Notes under the pieces: generated by a model | The model's database searches: none | Seen by the model: the letters and a program-made list of their open reading frames with translations, nothing else | Told to the model about the DNA's origin: nothing | Translations under genes and position numbers: made by a program | Shown: piece by piece, positions 1-6,314 of the stretch | Layout of the letters: each line of letters starts with the position of its first letter | Numbering within the stretch: the stretch's first letter is position 1 | Assembly: GCA_035295985.1 (NCBI GenBank) | Contig: DATHBT010000314.1 | Location: 1-7,190 of the forward strand | DNA from: JAIVGV01 sp035295985 | GTDB lineage: Bacteria > Acidobacteriota > Blastocatellia > Pyrinomonadales > Pyrinomonadaceae | Reading direction: 5' to 3' | DNA length: 7,190 nt

Positions 1-2532
1 GAGGCCGGCCGCCGGCGGGAGCTTCGGGGCCTTCATGCGCATCGACCACTCGACGCGGTTCAGGCCGCGCCGCTTCGCGCCCGGTATCGTCGAGACGAGG
101 TTGCCCGCGGCGTCGTAAATCTCGAACTTGAGATCGCCGAAGATGTGGCGCTTGCGCTGGTAATAGACGATCTGCGCGTTCTCGCTCTCCGGGCGGCCCG
201 TAAACTCTGCGTCGCCCGCGAAGTTGAACTCGCTCGCGGGGATCGTCTGCACGGGCGTGGCCGACTGGACAAAGGCCGCGTCCGAGGCGAGCAGCTCCGG
301 CGTGAGAGCGCGCAGGGGCGTGATGTCGTCAACGATCCAGATGCCGCGCCCGTGCGTGGCGAGGACGAGGTCGTGGTCGCGCGGGTGGACGACGATGTCG
401 CGCACGGCGACGCGCGGCATCTCGCCGCCGCGGAAGCGCGCCCACTGCCGGCCGCCGTCGAGCGAGACGAAGAGGCCGAACTCCGTGCCGAGGAACAGCA
501 AATCTTTGTTGACCGTGTCCTCCTTTATCACGTGCGCGTAGCCTTCAACGTCGGCCGACGCGAGCGGCGTCCACGTCCTGCCGTAGTCCGACGTTTTATA
601 GACGTAGGTCTTCATGTCGCCGGTCATGTGGCCGTCGAAGGTGGCGTAGGCCGTGGCCGCGTCGAAGTTGCTCGCCGTGACGTACGAGACCCACGTGTTC
701 GCCGGAAGGTTCGGCACGTTCCTGACGACGTTCGCCCACGTCCGTCCGCCGTCGCGCGTCACCTGCAAGTTCCCGTCGTCGGTCCCGGCCCAGACGACCT
801 GCCCGTTCTTCGGCGACTCGCTGATCGTGTAGATCGTCGTGTGCGCCTCGGCGTCCGAGTTGTCAACGGTCAGGCCGCCGGACTGCTCCTGCTTCTGCTT
901 TTCGGGGTCGTTCGTCGTCAGATCGGGCGAGATGCGCTCCCACGAGTCGCCGCGGTCGCGCGAGCGGAAGAGGAATTGCGAGCCGAAGTATATTGTGCCC
1001 TTCTGCGTGGGGCTGATGTGGACGGGCGCGTTCCAGTTGAAACGGAACTTCTCGCCCGCGCGCGGGAGCGGCTTGATGTCGCGCGTCTCGAGCGTGCGCC
1101 GGTTGATGCGCGCCAGGTTCCCGCCCTGGTACTCGGCATAGACGTAGTCGGGATCAGACGGGTCTTCAAAGACCCAGAAGCCGTCGCCGCCGTAAACGCT
1201 GCGCCAATGCTTATTCTGCACGCCGCCGACCGCCGACGAGGGGCCGTACCACGATGAGTTGTCCTGCAACCCGCCATAGACGTTGTACGGCCGGGCCATG
1301 TCAACGCTCACGTGGTAGAACTGCGAGATGGGTAGGTTCGCGTGGAAGCGCCAGCGCGCGCCGCGGTCTTCCGTGCTGTAGAGTCCGCCGTCCGTGCCGA
1401 CGAGGACGCGCTCAGGGTTTTTCGGATCGATCCACATCGCGTGAAAGTCGCTGTGGACGGAGCCGGCGATCTGGCTGAAGGTCTTGCCCGCGTCCTCGCT
1501 GATCGAGAGGAAAGTGCCGGGCTTATAGACGCGCTTCTCGTCCTTCGGATCGACGTAGAGGTTGGCGAAGTAGAAGGGGCGGCCGACGATGTTCGCGCCG
1601 TTGTTGAGTTCCGCCCACGTCGCGCCCGCGTCGTCGGAGCGGAAGAGCGCGCTGCGCTTCGCCTCGACGACGGCGTAAACAACCTTCGGGTTCGACGGCG
1701 CGACGCGCACGCCGATTCGCCCCAGGTCACCCTCCGGCAATCCTTTCGTCAGCTTCGTCCAGGTCTTGCCGCCGTCGGTCGTTTTGAACAGCCCGCTGCC
1801 GGGGCCGCCCGAAGAGAACGTCCACGGCCGGCGTCTGAACTGCCACATCGCGGCGTAAAGCGTCTTCGGGTCTTGCGGATCGGCGTCCAACATCGCGCAG
1901 CCGGTGTCGTCGTTGATCGACAGAACCTTCTGCCACGTCCTGCCCGCGTCCGAGGTCTTGAAGACGCCGCGCTCGGGGTTTGAATTCCAGAGGTGGCCGG
2001 TCGCGCAGACGTAAGCCGTGTTCGAGTCCTTCGCGTCAACGACGACGGCTGCGATGCGCTCCGTATCTTTCAGCCCGAGGTGAGTCCAGCTCTCGCCGCC
2101 GTCGGTCGAGCGATAGACGCCGTCGCCGACCGAGACGGAGTTGCGCACCCAGGACTCGCCCGTGCCGACCCAGACCGTCTTCGGGTTCTGCGGATCGACT
2201 GCGACGGCGCCGATAGACTGCGTGTGCTTGTCGAAGACCGGCTTGAAAGTCGTCCCGCCGTTCGTGGACTTCCAGACGCCGCCGGAGGCCGAGCCGACGT
2301 AGAGCGTCAGGCGGTTCTGCTCCCACACGGCGTCCATCGCGGCGATGCGCCCGCTCATCACGGCGGGGCCTATCGCGCGCGCGTCGAGGCCGGAGATCGT
2401 GTCGGAGTCAACCTTGACGGGTTCGGGGCCGGGCTGCGCCGGCGGCGCAGTCTGGGCTTGCAGCGGGAGCGCCGAGCACAGCAGCGCCGCGGCGAGACGC
2501 AGCGCGACGAGTCTATTCATCAAACGGGACAT
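1..2532 (-). CDS. Secreted Vps10/sortilin-like BNR (Asp-box) beta-propeller protein, 3' end outside window
   Basis: Translating this strand gives 844 codons without a stop; the C-terminus lies beyond the window edge. Residues 1-26 form a signal peptide ending ALPLQA before QTA, so the protein is exported. Residues 54-64 (IGPAVMSGRIA) are the N-terminal signature of the large WD40/YVTN/BNR-like 'glycosyl hydrolase' family common in Acidobacteriota. At least 11 Asp-boxes (S/T-x-D-x-G-x-T/S-W type) start near residues 89, 142, 193, 251, 299, 345, 387, 524, 592, 647 and 690, implying two stacked beta-propellers of the sortilin/Vps10 kind. From about 775 the sequence resembles a FlgD-type Ig-like domain. 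Family members are usually about 1000-1100 residues, so perhaps 150-250 are missing. The substrate or partner is unknown, and nothing shows glycosidase activity. The start at 2532 is chosen because AAGAGGA (2543-2549) lies 10 nt upstream and an in-frame TGA at 2539-2541 excludes earlier starts; the ATG at 2520 is too far from that site. Confidence 0.9.
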   Translation of the reverse strand, partial: MSRLMNRLVALRLAAALLCSALPLQAQTAPPAQPGPEPVKVDSDTISGLDARAIGPAVMSGRIAAMDAVWEQNRLTLYVGSASGGVWKSTNGGTTFKPVFDKHTQSIGAVAVDPQNPKTVWVGTGESWVRNSVSVGDGVYRSTDGGESWTHLGLKDTERIAAVVVDAKDSNTAYVCATGHLWNSNPERGVFKTSDAGRTWQKVLSINDDTGCAMLDADPQDPKTLYAAMWQFRRRPWTFSSGGPGSGLFKTTDGGKTWTKLTKGLPEGDLGRIGVRVAPSNPKVVYAVVEAKRSALFRSDDAGATWAELNNGANIVGRPFYFANLYVDPKDEKRVYKPGTFLSISEDAGKTFSQIAGSVHSDFHAMWIDPKNPERVLVGTDGGLYSTEDRGARWRFHANLPISQFYHVSVDMARPYNVYGGLQDNSSWYGPSSAVGGVQNKHWRSVYGGDGFWVFEDPSDPDYVYAEYQGGNLARINRRTLETRDIKPLPRAGEKFRFNWNAPVHISPTQKGTIYFGSQFLFRSRDRGDSWERISPDLTTNDPEKQKQEQSGGLTVDNSDAEAHTTIYTISESPKNGQVVWAGTDDGNLQVTRDGGRTWANVVRNVPNLPANTWVSYVTASNFDAATAYATFDGHMTGDMKTYVYKTSDYGRTWTPLASADVEGYAHVIKEDTVNKDLLFLGTEFGLFVSLDGGRQWARFRGGEMPRVAVRDIVVHPRDHDLVLATHGRGIWIVDDITPLRALTPELLASDAAFVQSATPVQTIPASEFNFAGDAEFTGRPESENAQIVYYQRKRHIFGDLKFEIYDAAGNLVSTIPGAKRRGLNRVEWSMRMKAPKLPPAAGL

Positions 2533-2542
2533 GGGGGATCAG

Positions 2543-2549
2543 TCCTCTT
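2543..2549 (-). promoter_or_regulatory. Ribosome binding site deciding the start at 2532
   Basis: AAGAGGA on the minus strand lies 10 nt before the ATG at 2532 and 22 nt before the alternative in-frame ATG at 2520. The spacing supports the upstream start. This site sits immediately next to the T5 tract (A5 on the plus strand, 2550-2554) that borders the heptamer repeat element. Confidence 0.55.
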
Positions 2550-2554
2550 AAAAA

Positions 2555-2715
2555 GTCAGTTGTCAGTTGTCCGTGGTCAGTTGTTGGTGGAGCCGTGGGT
2601 CGTGCGCGATCAGTTGTCCGTTGTTCGTGACGAGGCGGCTTGGAACCTCAACCGCATGCGTCGAGGGTGTGAAGCACGGACAACGGACAACTGACCACGG
2701 ACGACGGACGGCTTT
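2555..2715. repeat. Intergenic inverted heptamer-repeat element, copy 1
   Basis: The left side (2555-2589) consists of five consecutive 7-bp units of the GTCAGTT / GTCCGTG type, and 2609-2629 holds three more. The right side (2675-2709) has five units in the opposite sense (CACGGAC, AACGGAC, AACTGAC types). Two alternative stems result: 2569-2584 with 2687-2702 (16 bp, perfect) and 2610-2629 with 2675-2694 (19 of 20 bp). The element fills nearly the whole 182-bp gap between the LolA-like gene, whose stop codon it touches, and the BNR gene. The spacer 2630-2674 shows nothing recognisable. Comparable heptanucleotide repeats are known from cyanobacterial intergenic DNA; kinship with those is only an analogy. 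No transposase is nearby. Confidence 0.8.
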
Positions 2716-3557
2716 TAGTTGACAGGCGGCTTGGCGGGCGGCTTCGCGGGGTCGGGCTTCTTGTCGGCCGGCTTCGTCTCCGTCTCCTTGTTCTCGGGCT
2801 TGGCGGAGGGGGCGTTGCCTTCCGGCTTCTTCGTGACGGCGGGCATCTTGAAGCGCGCCTCCTCGATGGCCGGGTTGATCTCGATCTTGTCGAAGGTCAT
2901 CGAGAGCTTCGGCTGCCCCTTCTCGCCGAATTGGACGGAGTGGGGCATCATCATCCCGCCGACCTCCTTGTAGTCGCCGATGACGGCCTCGAACTCCTGC
3001 TGCGTCCCGCGCACCGTCCGGCGCGTGGCCGACTTGATTTCGAGGAACGAGTCGGCGTCGAACCAGATGTCCGAGACGGTGCCGTCCTTCCTCGTCAGCC
3101 TGATGCGGTAGGCGTCAGTGCCTTCGACCTGCTCCTTGCCGACCAACTCGATCTTGTGGCCCTTCTCCTTCCAGTCCACGAGCGGGCCGTCGATGTCAGA
3201 GTCCTCGGCGAACTCTTTGACCATGTCTTCGGGCATCGGCTCCGGGTCGGTCTTGCCCTGGAACGGCATCACCTGCCAGCCCTGCGCGCCGTCGTAGGCG
3301 AGCGTGCCGGTCATGCCCTGCACGGTGAAGTCGGCGCGCATCTTGTTCTGCCGCATCTGCTCGAGGACGATGGGCACACTGAAGCCCGGCTGGACTTCGC
3401 GCTTGCCCGTGCTACGCACCGTCTTGACCGACTTCAGCTTCTCCGCGCCGCCGCGCGCCTGTATGTGCTTGGCGACTATCTCTTCGGCCGTCTGCGCCGA
3501 GGCCGCGGTCGCGAGCAGCAAGACCGCCGCGAGTGCGACTAGACTCTTTCTGAACAT
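2715..3557 (-). CDS. Exported LolA-like (outer-membrane lipoprotein-sorting-type) protein
   Basis: The 280-residue product starts with a clear Sec signal peptide (residues 1-21, cleavage after ATAASA) and has no lipobox cysteine, so a soluble periplasmic protein is expected. The mature part begins with an AEEIVAKHIQARGG helix followed by alternating beta strands, ending with GDYKEVGGMMMPHSV (about 194-208) and a final strand near 217-227. This is the usual layout of the LolA/LolB-fold 'outer membrane lipoprotein-sorting protein' families. Residues about 243-280 form a Lys/Pro/Glu-rich low-complexity tail, possibly an envelope or peptidoglycan tether. The start is well supported: AGGAG (3566-3570) lies 8 nt upstream. 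It has its own candidate ECF promoter and is flanked on both sides by heptamer repeat elements. True lipoprotein trafficking is not shown; such proteins in this phylum are often only fold relatives of LolA. Confidence 0.85.
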   Translation of the reverse strand: MFRKSLVALAAVLLLATAASAQTAEEIVAKHIQARGGAEKLKSVKTVRSTGKREVQPGFSVPIVLEQMRQNKMRADFTVQGMTGTLAYDGAQGWQVMPFQGKTDPEPMPEDMVKEFAEDSDIDGPLVDWKEKGHKIELVGKEQVEGTDAYRIRLTRKDGTVSDIWFDADSFLEIKSATRRTVRGTQQEFEAVIGDYKEVGGMMMPHSVQFGEKGQPKLSMTFDKIEINPAIEEARFKMPAVTKKPEGNAPSAKPENKETETKPADKKPDPAKPPAKPPVN

Positions 3558-3603
3558 CTGGAGAACTCCTTTTGTCTGCCGGGAATTGAGTGAAGAATTG
3601 ATC

Positions 3604-3626
3604 CGCGCCGCGGTTGCACCGGCGCG
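3604..3626 (-). promoter_or_regulatory. GC hairpin in the leader of the LolA-like gene
   Basis: The arms CGCGCC (3604-3609) and GGCGCG (3621-3626) pair perfectly, and an inner GGT/ACC pair can extend the stem across a 2-nt bulge with a 3-nt loop. If transcription starts at the promoter proposed at 3662-3688, this hairpin lies in the roughly 95-nt 5' leader, about 46 nt before the start codon. It could affect mRNA stability. In such GC-rich DNA a 6-bp GC stem can also arise by chance. Confidence 0.3.
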
Positions 3627-3661
3627 ACCCGAAACACTCTCTGACGGCGCCGGGGCTGAAA

Positions 3662-3688
3662 TACGGGCGTCCGGGCGGTAAAGTTTCA
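3662..3688 (-). promoter_or_regulatory. Candidate ECF-sigma promoter for the LolA-like gene
   Basis: On the minus strand TGAAAC (3683-3688) is followed after 17 nt by CGTA (3662-3665). This matches the -35/-10 pattern of SigW-type ECF sigma factors (TGAAAC, about 16-17 nt, CGTA). A start site near 3654 would leave a leader of about 95 nt. The site is the right way round and upstream of an exported envelope protein, the kind of gene such sigma factors commonly control. The -35 box begins only 5 bp from the edge of repeat copy 2. No ECF sigma gene is in the window, so the assignment rests on the motif alone. Confidence 0.45.
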
Positions 3689-3693
3689 GGCGG

Positions 3694-3815
3694 GAAGCCG
3701 TCGGTCGTCCGTGGTCGGTTGTCAGTTGGCCGGGCCGCCAGGACAGCCCGCCCGCGGTTCACGAATCAGGTGGCGTGGGCAGTAACGACTGATCACGGAC
3801 AACCGACCACGGACG
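3694..3815. repeat. Intergenic inverted heptamer-repeat element, copy 2
   Basis: Four 7-bp units of the GTCCGTG / GTCGGTT / GTCAGTT type occupy 3700-3727, and reverse-complement units occupy about 3787-3814. The arms 3706-3723 and 3798-3815 pair perfectly over 18 bp, with a GC-rich spacer of 74 bp that shows no recognisable content. The block 3694-3734 matches the reverse complement of 2675-2715 in copy 1 at 35 of 41 positions, so the two elements belong to one family. It lies 17 bp after the stop codon of the persulfide dioxygenase gene and just upstream of the proposed promoter of the LolA-like gene. It might end or stabilise the upstream transcript, but no T-tract follows the stem. Confidence 0.8.
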
Positions 3816-3832
3816 GTTCTTCCGCCCACCGC

Positions 3833-5233
3833 TCATCGCCCGCCATTCGTTTCCACGGGGAAGCCTGCGTTGACGTAGGCCGAGGTTCCGCCGGCGACAT
3901 TGAGGAGCTTGCGGAAGCCGCGCGGGGCGAGCAGGCTCGTGGCGGCGCTCGAACGGTAGCCGCCGGCGCAGATGACCGCCACGGGGCGCGCGGGGTCGAG
4001 ACCTTCGAGCGGGTCGGAGGCGAGCGTGGCGAGAGTGGAGAGGCGCGCGCCGGGGACGCGGCCCGCGTCGTACTCGGCCGCGCGGCGCACGTCGAGGACT
4101 TGAAGCTCCGGCTCTTCGTCGAGACGCCGGCGCAGATCTTCGACGGAAATCTGCTCCACCCGCGCAGTCTCAAGACCCGCCTCGCGCCACGCGCTCATCC
4201 CGCCTTCCAGATAACCCGCGACCGTTTCGAGGCCGACGCGCGCTAGACGCATCACGGCCTCGTCAACCTTCGCCTCGTCCTCCGCGACGAGGATGATCTT
4301 TTGTTCCGGCCTTATCAGACTCCCGGCCCAAGTGGCGAACTGCCCGCCGAGTCCGACGTTCAGAGCGCCGGGCACGTGGCCCGCGCCGAAGGCGGCGGCC
4401 GGACGCGTGTCGAGGACGAGGTGGTTCTCTTCGCGTTGAAGACGTAAGACCTCCGCGGCCGAGAGCGCGGCGGGGCGCGGGAGCGAGTCGAGGGCGGGCG
4501 CGCCCGTGCGGTTGATCTCCGCGTCGCGCGAGAAATAGGCGGGCGCGGGCGGCAGATCGGCCGTCATCATGCGGACGAACTCGTCCCGGCCCATCGGCGC
4601 GAGTGCGTAGTTGAAGCGGCGCTGCCGGCCGATGGTCGAGGAGGTCTCCTTCGAGATGTTTCGGCCGCACATCGAGCCGGCCCCGTGCGCCGGGAAGACT
4701 TCGACCGCGTCGTCGAGCTTCAAGAGTTTTTCGTGCAGGCTGTCGTAGAGCATCGCGGCCATCTGCTCGGCCGTGTAGCCCTTCGAGCCGGCGAGGTCGG
4801 GGCGGCCCACGTCGCCGATGAAGAGCGTGTCGCCGGTGAGAACCTTCTGCGGCTCGTCGGAAACTTCCGTGTCGATGACGAGGACGGAAACGCCTTCCGG
4901 CGTGTGGCCGGGCGTCTCGACGAAGCGCAGGATCACTTTACCGACGCGCAGCTCGTCGCCGTCCGAGACGGCGTGGTGCGGAAAGGTCGCGCCCGCGCGG
5001 CGGCCGAAGACGATCTCCGCGCCCGTCCGCGCGGCCAGCTCGCAGTGGCCGCTCACGAAGTCGGCATGCAGGTGCGTCTCGACGACGTACTTGATCTTCA
5101 AACCGTGCGCCTCGGCTTCCGAGATGTACTGCTCGACATCGCGCTGCGGATCGGCGACCGCCGCCTCGCCCTCGGAGCCGACGAGGTAGGAGGCGTGCGC
5201 GAGGCAGCCGAGATAAAACTGTTTGAAGTGCAT
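3833..5233 (-). CDS. CstB-like persulfide dioxygenase with pseudo-rhodanese and catalytic rhodanese domains
   Basis: The 466-residue cytoplasmic protein (no signal peptide) has three domains. Residues 1-240 are a metallo-beta-lactamase fold with THLHAD (H54, H56, D58), TPGH (H110), TGD (D135) and PAHG (H183). H54, H110 and D135 fit the 2-His-1-Asp mononuclear iron site of ETHE1-type persulfide dioxygenases, and GDVGRPDL at 140-147 is typical of the bacterial fusion forms. Residues about 258-355 are a rhodanese fold whose active-site loop (313-327) has no cysteine. Residues about 361-464 are a second rhodanese with the catalytic loop CAGGYR (C422). Dioxygenase, pseudo-rhodanese, rhodanese is the layout of Staphylococcus aureus CstB, which turns persulfides and sulfite-level intermediates into thiosulfate; C189 in SMCGR may correspond to its extra dioxygenase-domain cysteine. 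Likely role: sulfide/persulfide detoxification, by family inference. The start is the family's usual MxFKQFYLGCLAHASYL, though the ribosome site is weak (GAGG at 5238-5241). It follows the VWA gene by 30 nt, so co-transcription is likely. Confidence 0.92.
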   Translation of the reverse strand: MHFKQFYLGCLAHASYLVGSEGEAAVADPQRDVEQYISEAEAHGLKIKYVVETHLHADFVSGHCELAARTGAEIVFGRRAGATFPHHAVSDGDELRVGKVILRFVETPGHTPEGVSVLVIDTEVSDEPQKVLTGDTLFIGDVGRPDLAGSKGYTAEQMAAMLYDSLHEKLLKLDDAVEVFPAHGAGSMCGRNISKETSSTIGRQRRFNYALAPMGRDEFVRMMTADLPPAPAYFSRDAEINRTGAPALDSLPRPAALSAAEVLRLQREENHLVLDTRPAAAFGAGHVPGALNVGLGGQFATWAGSLIRPEQKIILVAEDEAKVDEAVMRLARVGLETVAGYLEGGMSAWREAGLETARVEQISVEDLRRRLDEEPELQVLDVRRAAEYDAGRVPGARLSTLATLASDPLEGLDPARPVAVICAGGYRSSAATSLLAPRGFRKLLNVAGGTSAYVNAGFPVETNGGR

Positions 5234-5263
5234 GGGGCCTCGAAAGGTACGCTGCCCGGCAGC

Positions 5264-6217
5264 CTACTGCCGCCGGTAGCCGGTCGGGTGTGCGACGTCC
5301 ACGTCGGAGAGCGCCGCCTCGATCTCGATGCGGTGGTAGCCCTTGTCGGCGTGGGTCGAAAGGTAGGTCAGCGCGATCTGGCGCGCGAGCCGCGCCTCGA
5401 TCTGGCGTAGGTACGGCTCGAAGCTGACGGGCGCGGAGATCAGCCGGTTGAACGAGCGCCCGCCCGTCTCCGCCGAGAGGCGTTCGAGCGACCCCTGCCC
5501 GTTGCCCGCGAGCAGGCGGTTGGCGTCGCTCCCGTAGGTGGGCGCGAAGATCGTGTAGATCGCCACGCCGCGCCGCTGCGCCTCCTCGACCGCGCGTTGC
5601 AGATCGATGCTCTGGCCGGGCTGAGAGCTGTCGATGCCGCGCGACACGTCGAGTCCGTCGCTGACGACGATCATGGCGCGTCGGCCGACGGGCTGCGACT
5701 GGTAGCGCTTGAGCGCCTCGCGCACCGCGACGTAAGGGTTGTAGGGGCCGGCGCTGGGCGTGCCGACAGGGATGCGCAGTGAGCGCGCGGCGCGCTCGCG
5801 GTCGGTCGTGAACTTTTGTCTGATCTGGATGGAGCCGGAGCGCATGTAGCCGACGAGCACCTGCGAGCCTTCGGGCAGGCGGCGGATGAAGGAGGCGAGC
5901 GTCGCGATCTCGGTGGCGACGGAGGAGACCAGATCGTCCTGCACGAGGACGGCCAGGTAGAGCGGCGAGCGGTCGGCCGCGCTGCGCGTCGCCAGTATCT
6001 CCTGCCGCTCGCCGTCTTCGAGCACGGTCAGGTTCACCGTGCGAAACTCCTCGTCGCGCGGCTCGTCGCGTTCGAGCTGGATGGTGACGGGGATAGTGAC
6101 GGGCCGCACGGGGCCGCGTCGCGCGCCCTGCGCCGCGATGAAGTCGCCGGCGGGGAGCAGACAGCAGAAGGCGGCCGCCGTCAGCAGCGTCAGCTTCAGG
6201 TTCGTGCTACGTCTCAT
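5264..6217 (-). CDS. Exported VWFA-related domain protein with degenerate MIDAS
   Basis: The 317-residue product has an N-terminal hydrophobic signal sequence (about 7-30, ending FIAAQ). Residues 39-80 form a short beta-rich segment (TIQLERDEPRDEEF to EDGERQEI) like the N-terminal part of acidobacterial VWFA-related proteins, which typically read 'V..dG..Q.I'. Residues about 86-285 form the von Willebrand factor A fold: strand LYLAVLVQDDLVSSV (86-100), MIVVSDGLD (182-190), AIYTIFAP (219-226) and LSAETGGRSF (247-256). The metal-binding DxSxS is not intact; DDLVSS stands in its place, so metal-dependent ligand binding is doubtful. A GGAGG lies about 4 nt before the ATG, and a perfect TATAAT is placed for a leader of about 35 nt. 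It is the first gene of a probable two-gene operon with the persulfide dioxygenase; no functional link between the two is known to me. The partner or ligand is unknown. Confidence 0.85.
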   Translation of the reverse strand: MRRSTNLKLTLLTAAAFCCLLPAGDFIAAQGARRGPVRPVTIPVTIQLERDEPRDEEFRTVNLTVLEDGERQEILATRSAADRSPLYLAVLVQDDLVSSVATEIATLASFIRRLPEGSQVLVGYMRSGSIQIRQKFTTDRERAARSLRIPVGTPSAGPYNPYVAVREALKRYQSQPVGRRAMIVVSDGLDVSRGIDSSQPGQSIDLQRAVEEAQRRGVAIYTIFAPTYGSDANRLLAGNGQGSLERLSAETGGRSFNRLISAPVSFEPYLRQIEARLARQIALTYLSTHADKGYHRIEIEAALSDVDVAHPTGYRRQ

Positions 6218-6239
6218 CGGGCCTCCGCGTCTGTTGAAC

Positions 6240-6268
6240 TTGTCGGCCGGGCGGAAGGATTATATAAC
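6240..6268 (+). promoter_or_regulatory. Candidate sigma-70-type promoter for the plus-strand membrane protein gene
   Basis: TTGTCG (6240-6245) and TATAAC (6263-6268) are separated by 17 bp and match the sigma-70 hexamers at 4/6 and 5/6 positions. A start near 6275 would give a leader of about 40 nt, which includes a small CGGGA/TCCCG hairpin (6278-6292). The -10 box overlaps that of the opposing promoter. Sigma-70 consensus use in this organism is assumed. Confidence 0.4.
6259..6264 (-). promoter_or_regulatory. Perfect TATAAT -10 box for the VWA gene / persulfide dioxygenase operon
   Basis: The minus strand reads TATAAT within the only AT-rich patch of the divergent intergenic region (palindrome TTATATAA, 6260-6267). 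Initiation about 7 nt downstream would leave a leader of roughly 35 nt before the ATG at 6217. No convincing -35 hexamer lies 16-18 bp upstream, so an activator or a different sigma preference may be needed, or the call may be wrong. Confidence 0.4.
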
Positions 6269-6314
6269 CACAGGCGGCGGGAGCGCATCCCGGTTAAACA
6301 GACAGGGGGTAATG

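Noticed and set aside
145..1257. Open plus-strand frame of 370 codons
   Set aside because: It lies antisense to the BNR gene, is rich in Arg/Val/Ala/Asp as expected of a GC-rich shadow frame, and has no domain; the minus-strand frame carries clear Asp-box repeats.
2036..2326. Separate short genes on the minus strand within 60-2326
   Set aside because: These frames lie within the uninterrupted BNR reading frame but in another register, and show only Arg-rich shadow composition.
3558..3660. Riboswitch in the LolA-like leader
   Set aside because: Apart from one GC hairpin I see no conserved aptamer layout, and the gene is not of a metabolite-responsive kind.
2555..3815. CRISPR array or tandem satellite
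   Set aside because: The units are 7 bp, contiguous and in both orientations within each element, with no spacers of regular length and no cas genes.
5234..5263. Terminator between the VWA and persulfide dioxygenase genes
   Set aside because: GCTGCC/GGCAGC-type complementarity exists there but the stem is only about 5 bp and lacks a T-tract; the 30-nt gap favours co-transcription.
4685..5410. Open plus-strand frame of 241 codons
   Set aside because: It is antisense to the metallo-beta-lactamase domain and the end of the VWA gene, both of which have conserved motifs; no ribosome site or recognisable domain.
6039..6311. N-terminal extension of the two-TM protein to an ATG at 6039
   Set aside because: The extension is antisense to the start of the VWA gene, has low-complexity Ser/Arg content, and a purine-rich ribosome site directly precedes 6312/6315.
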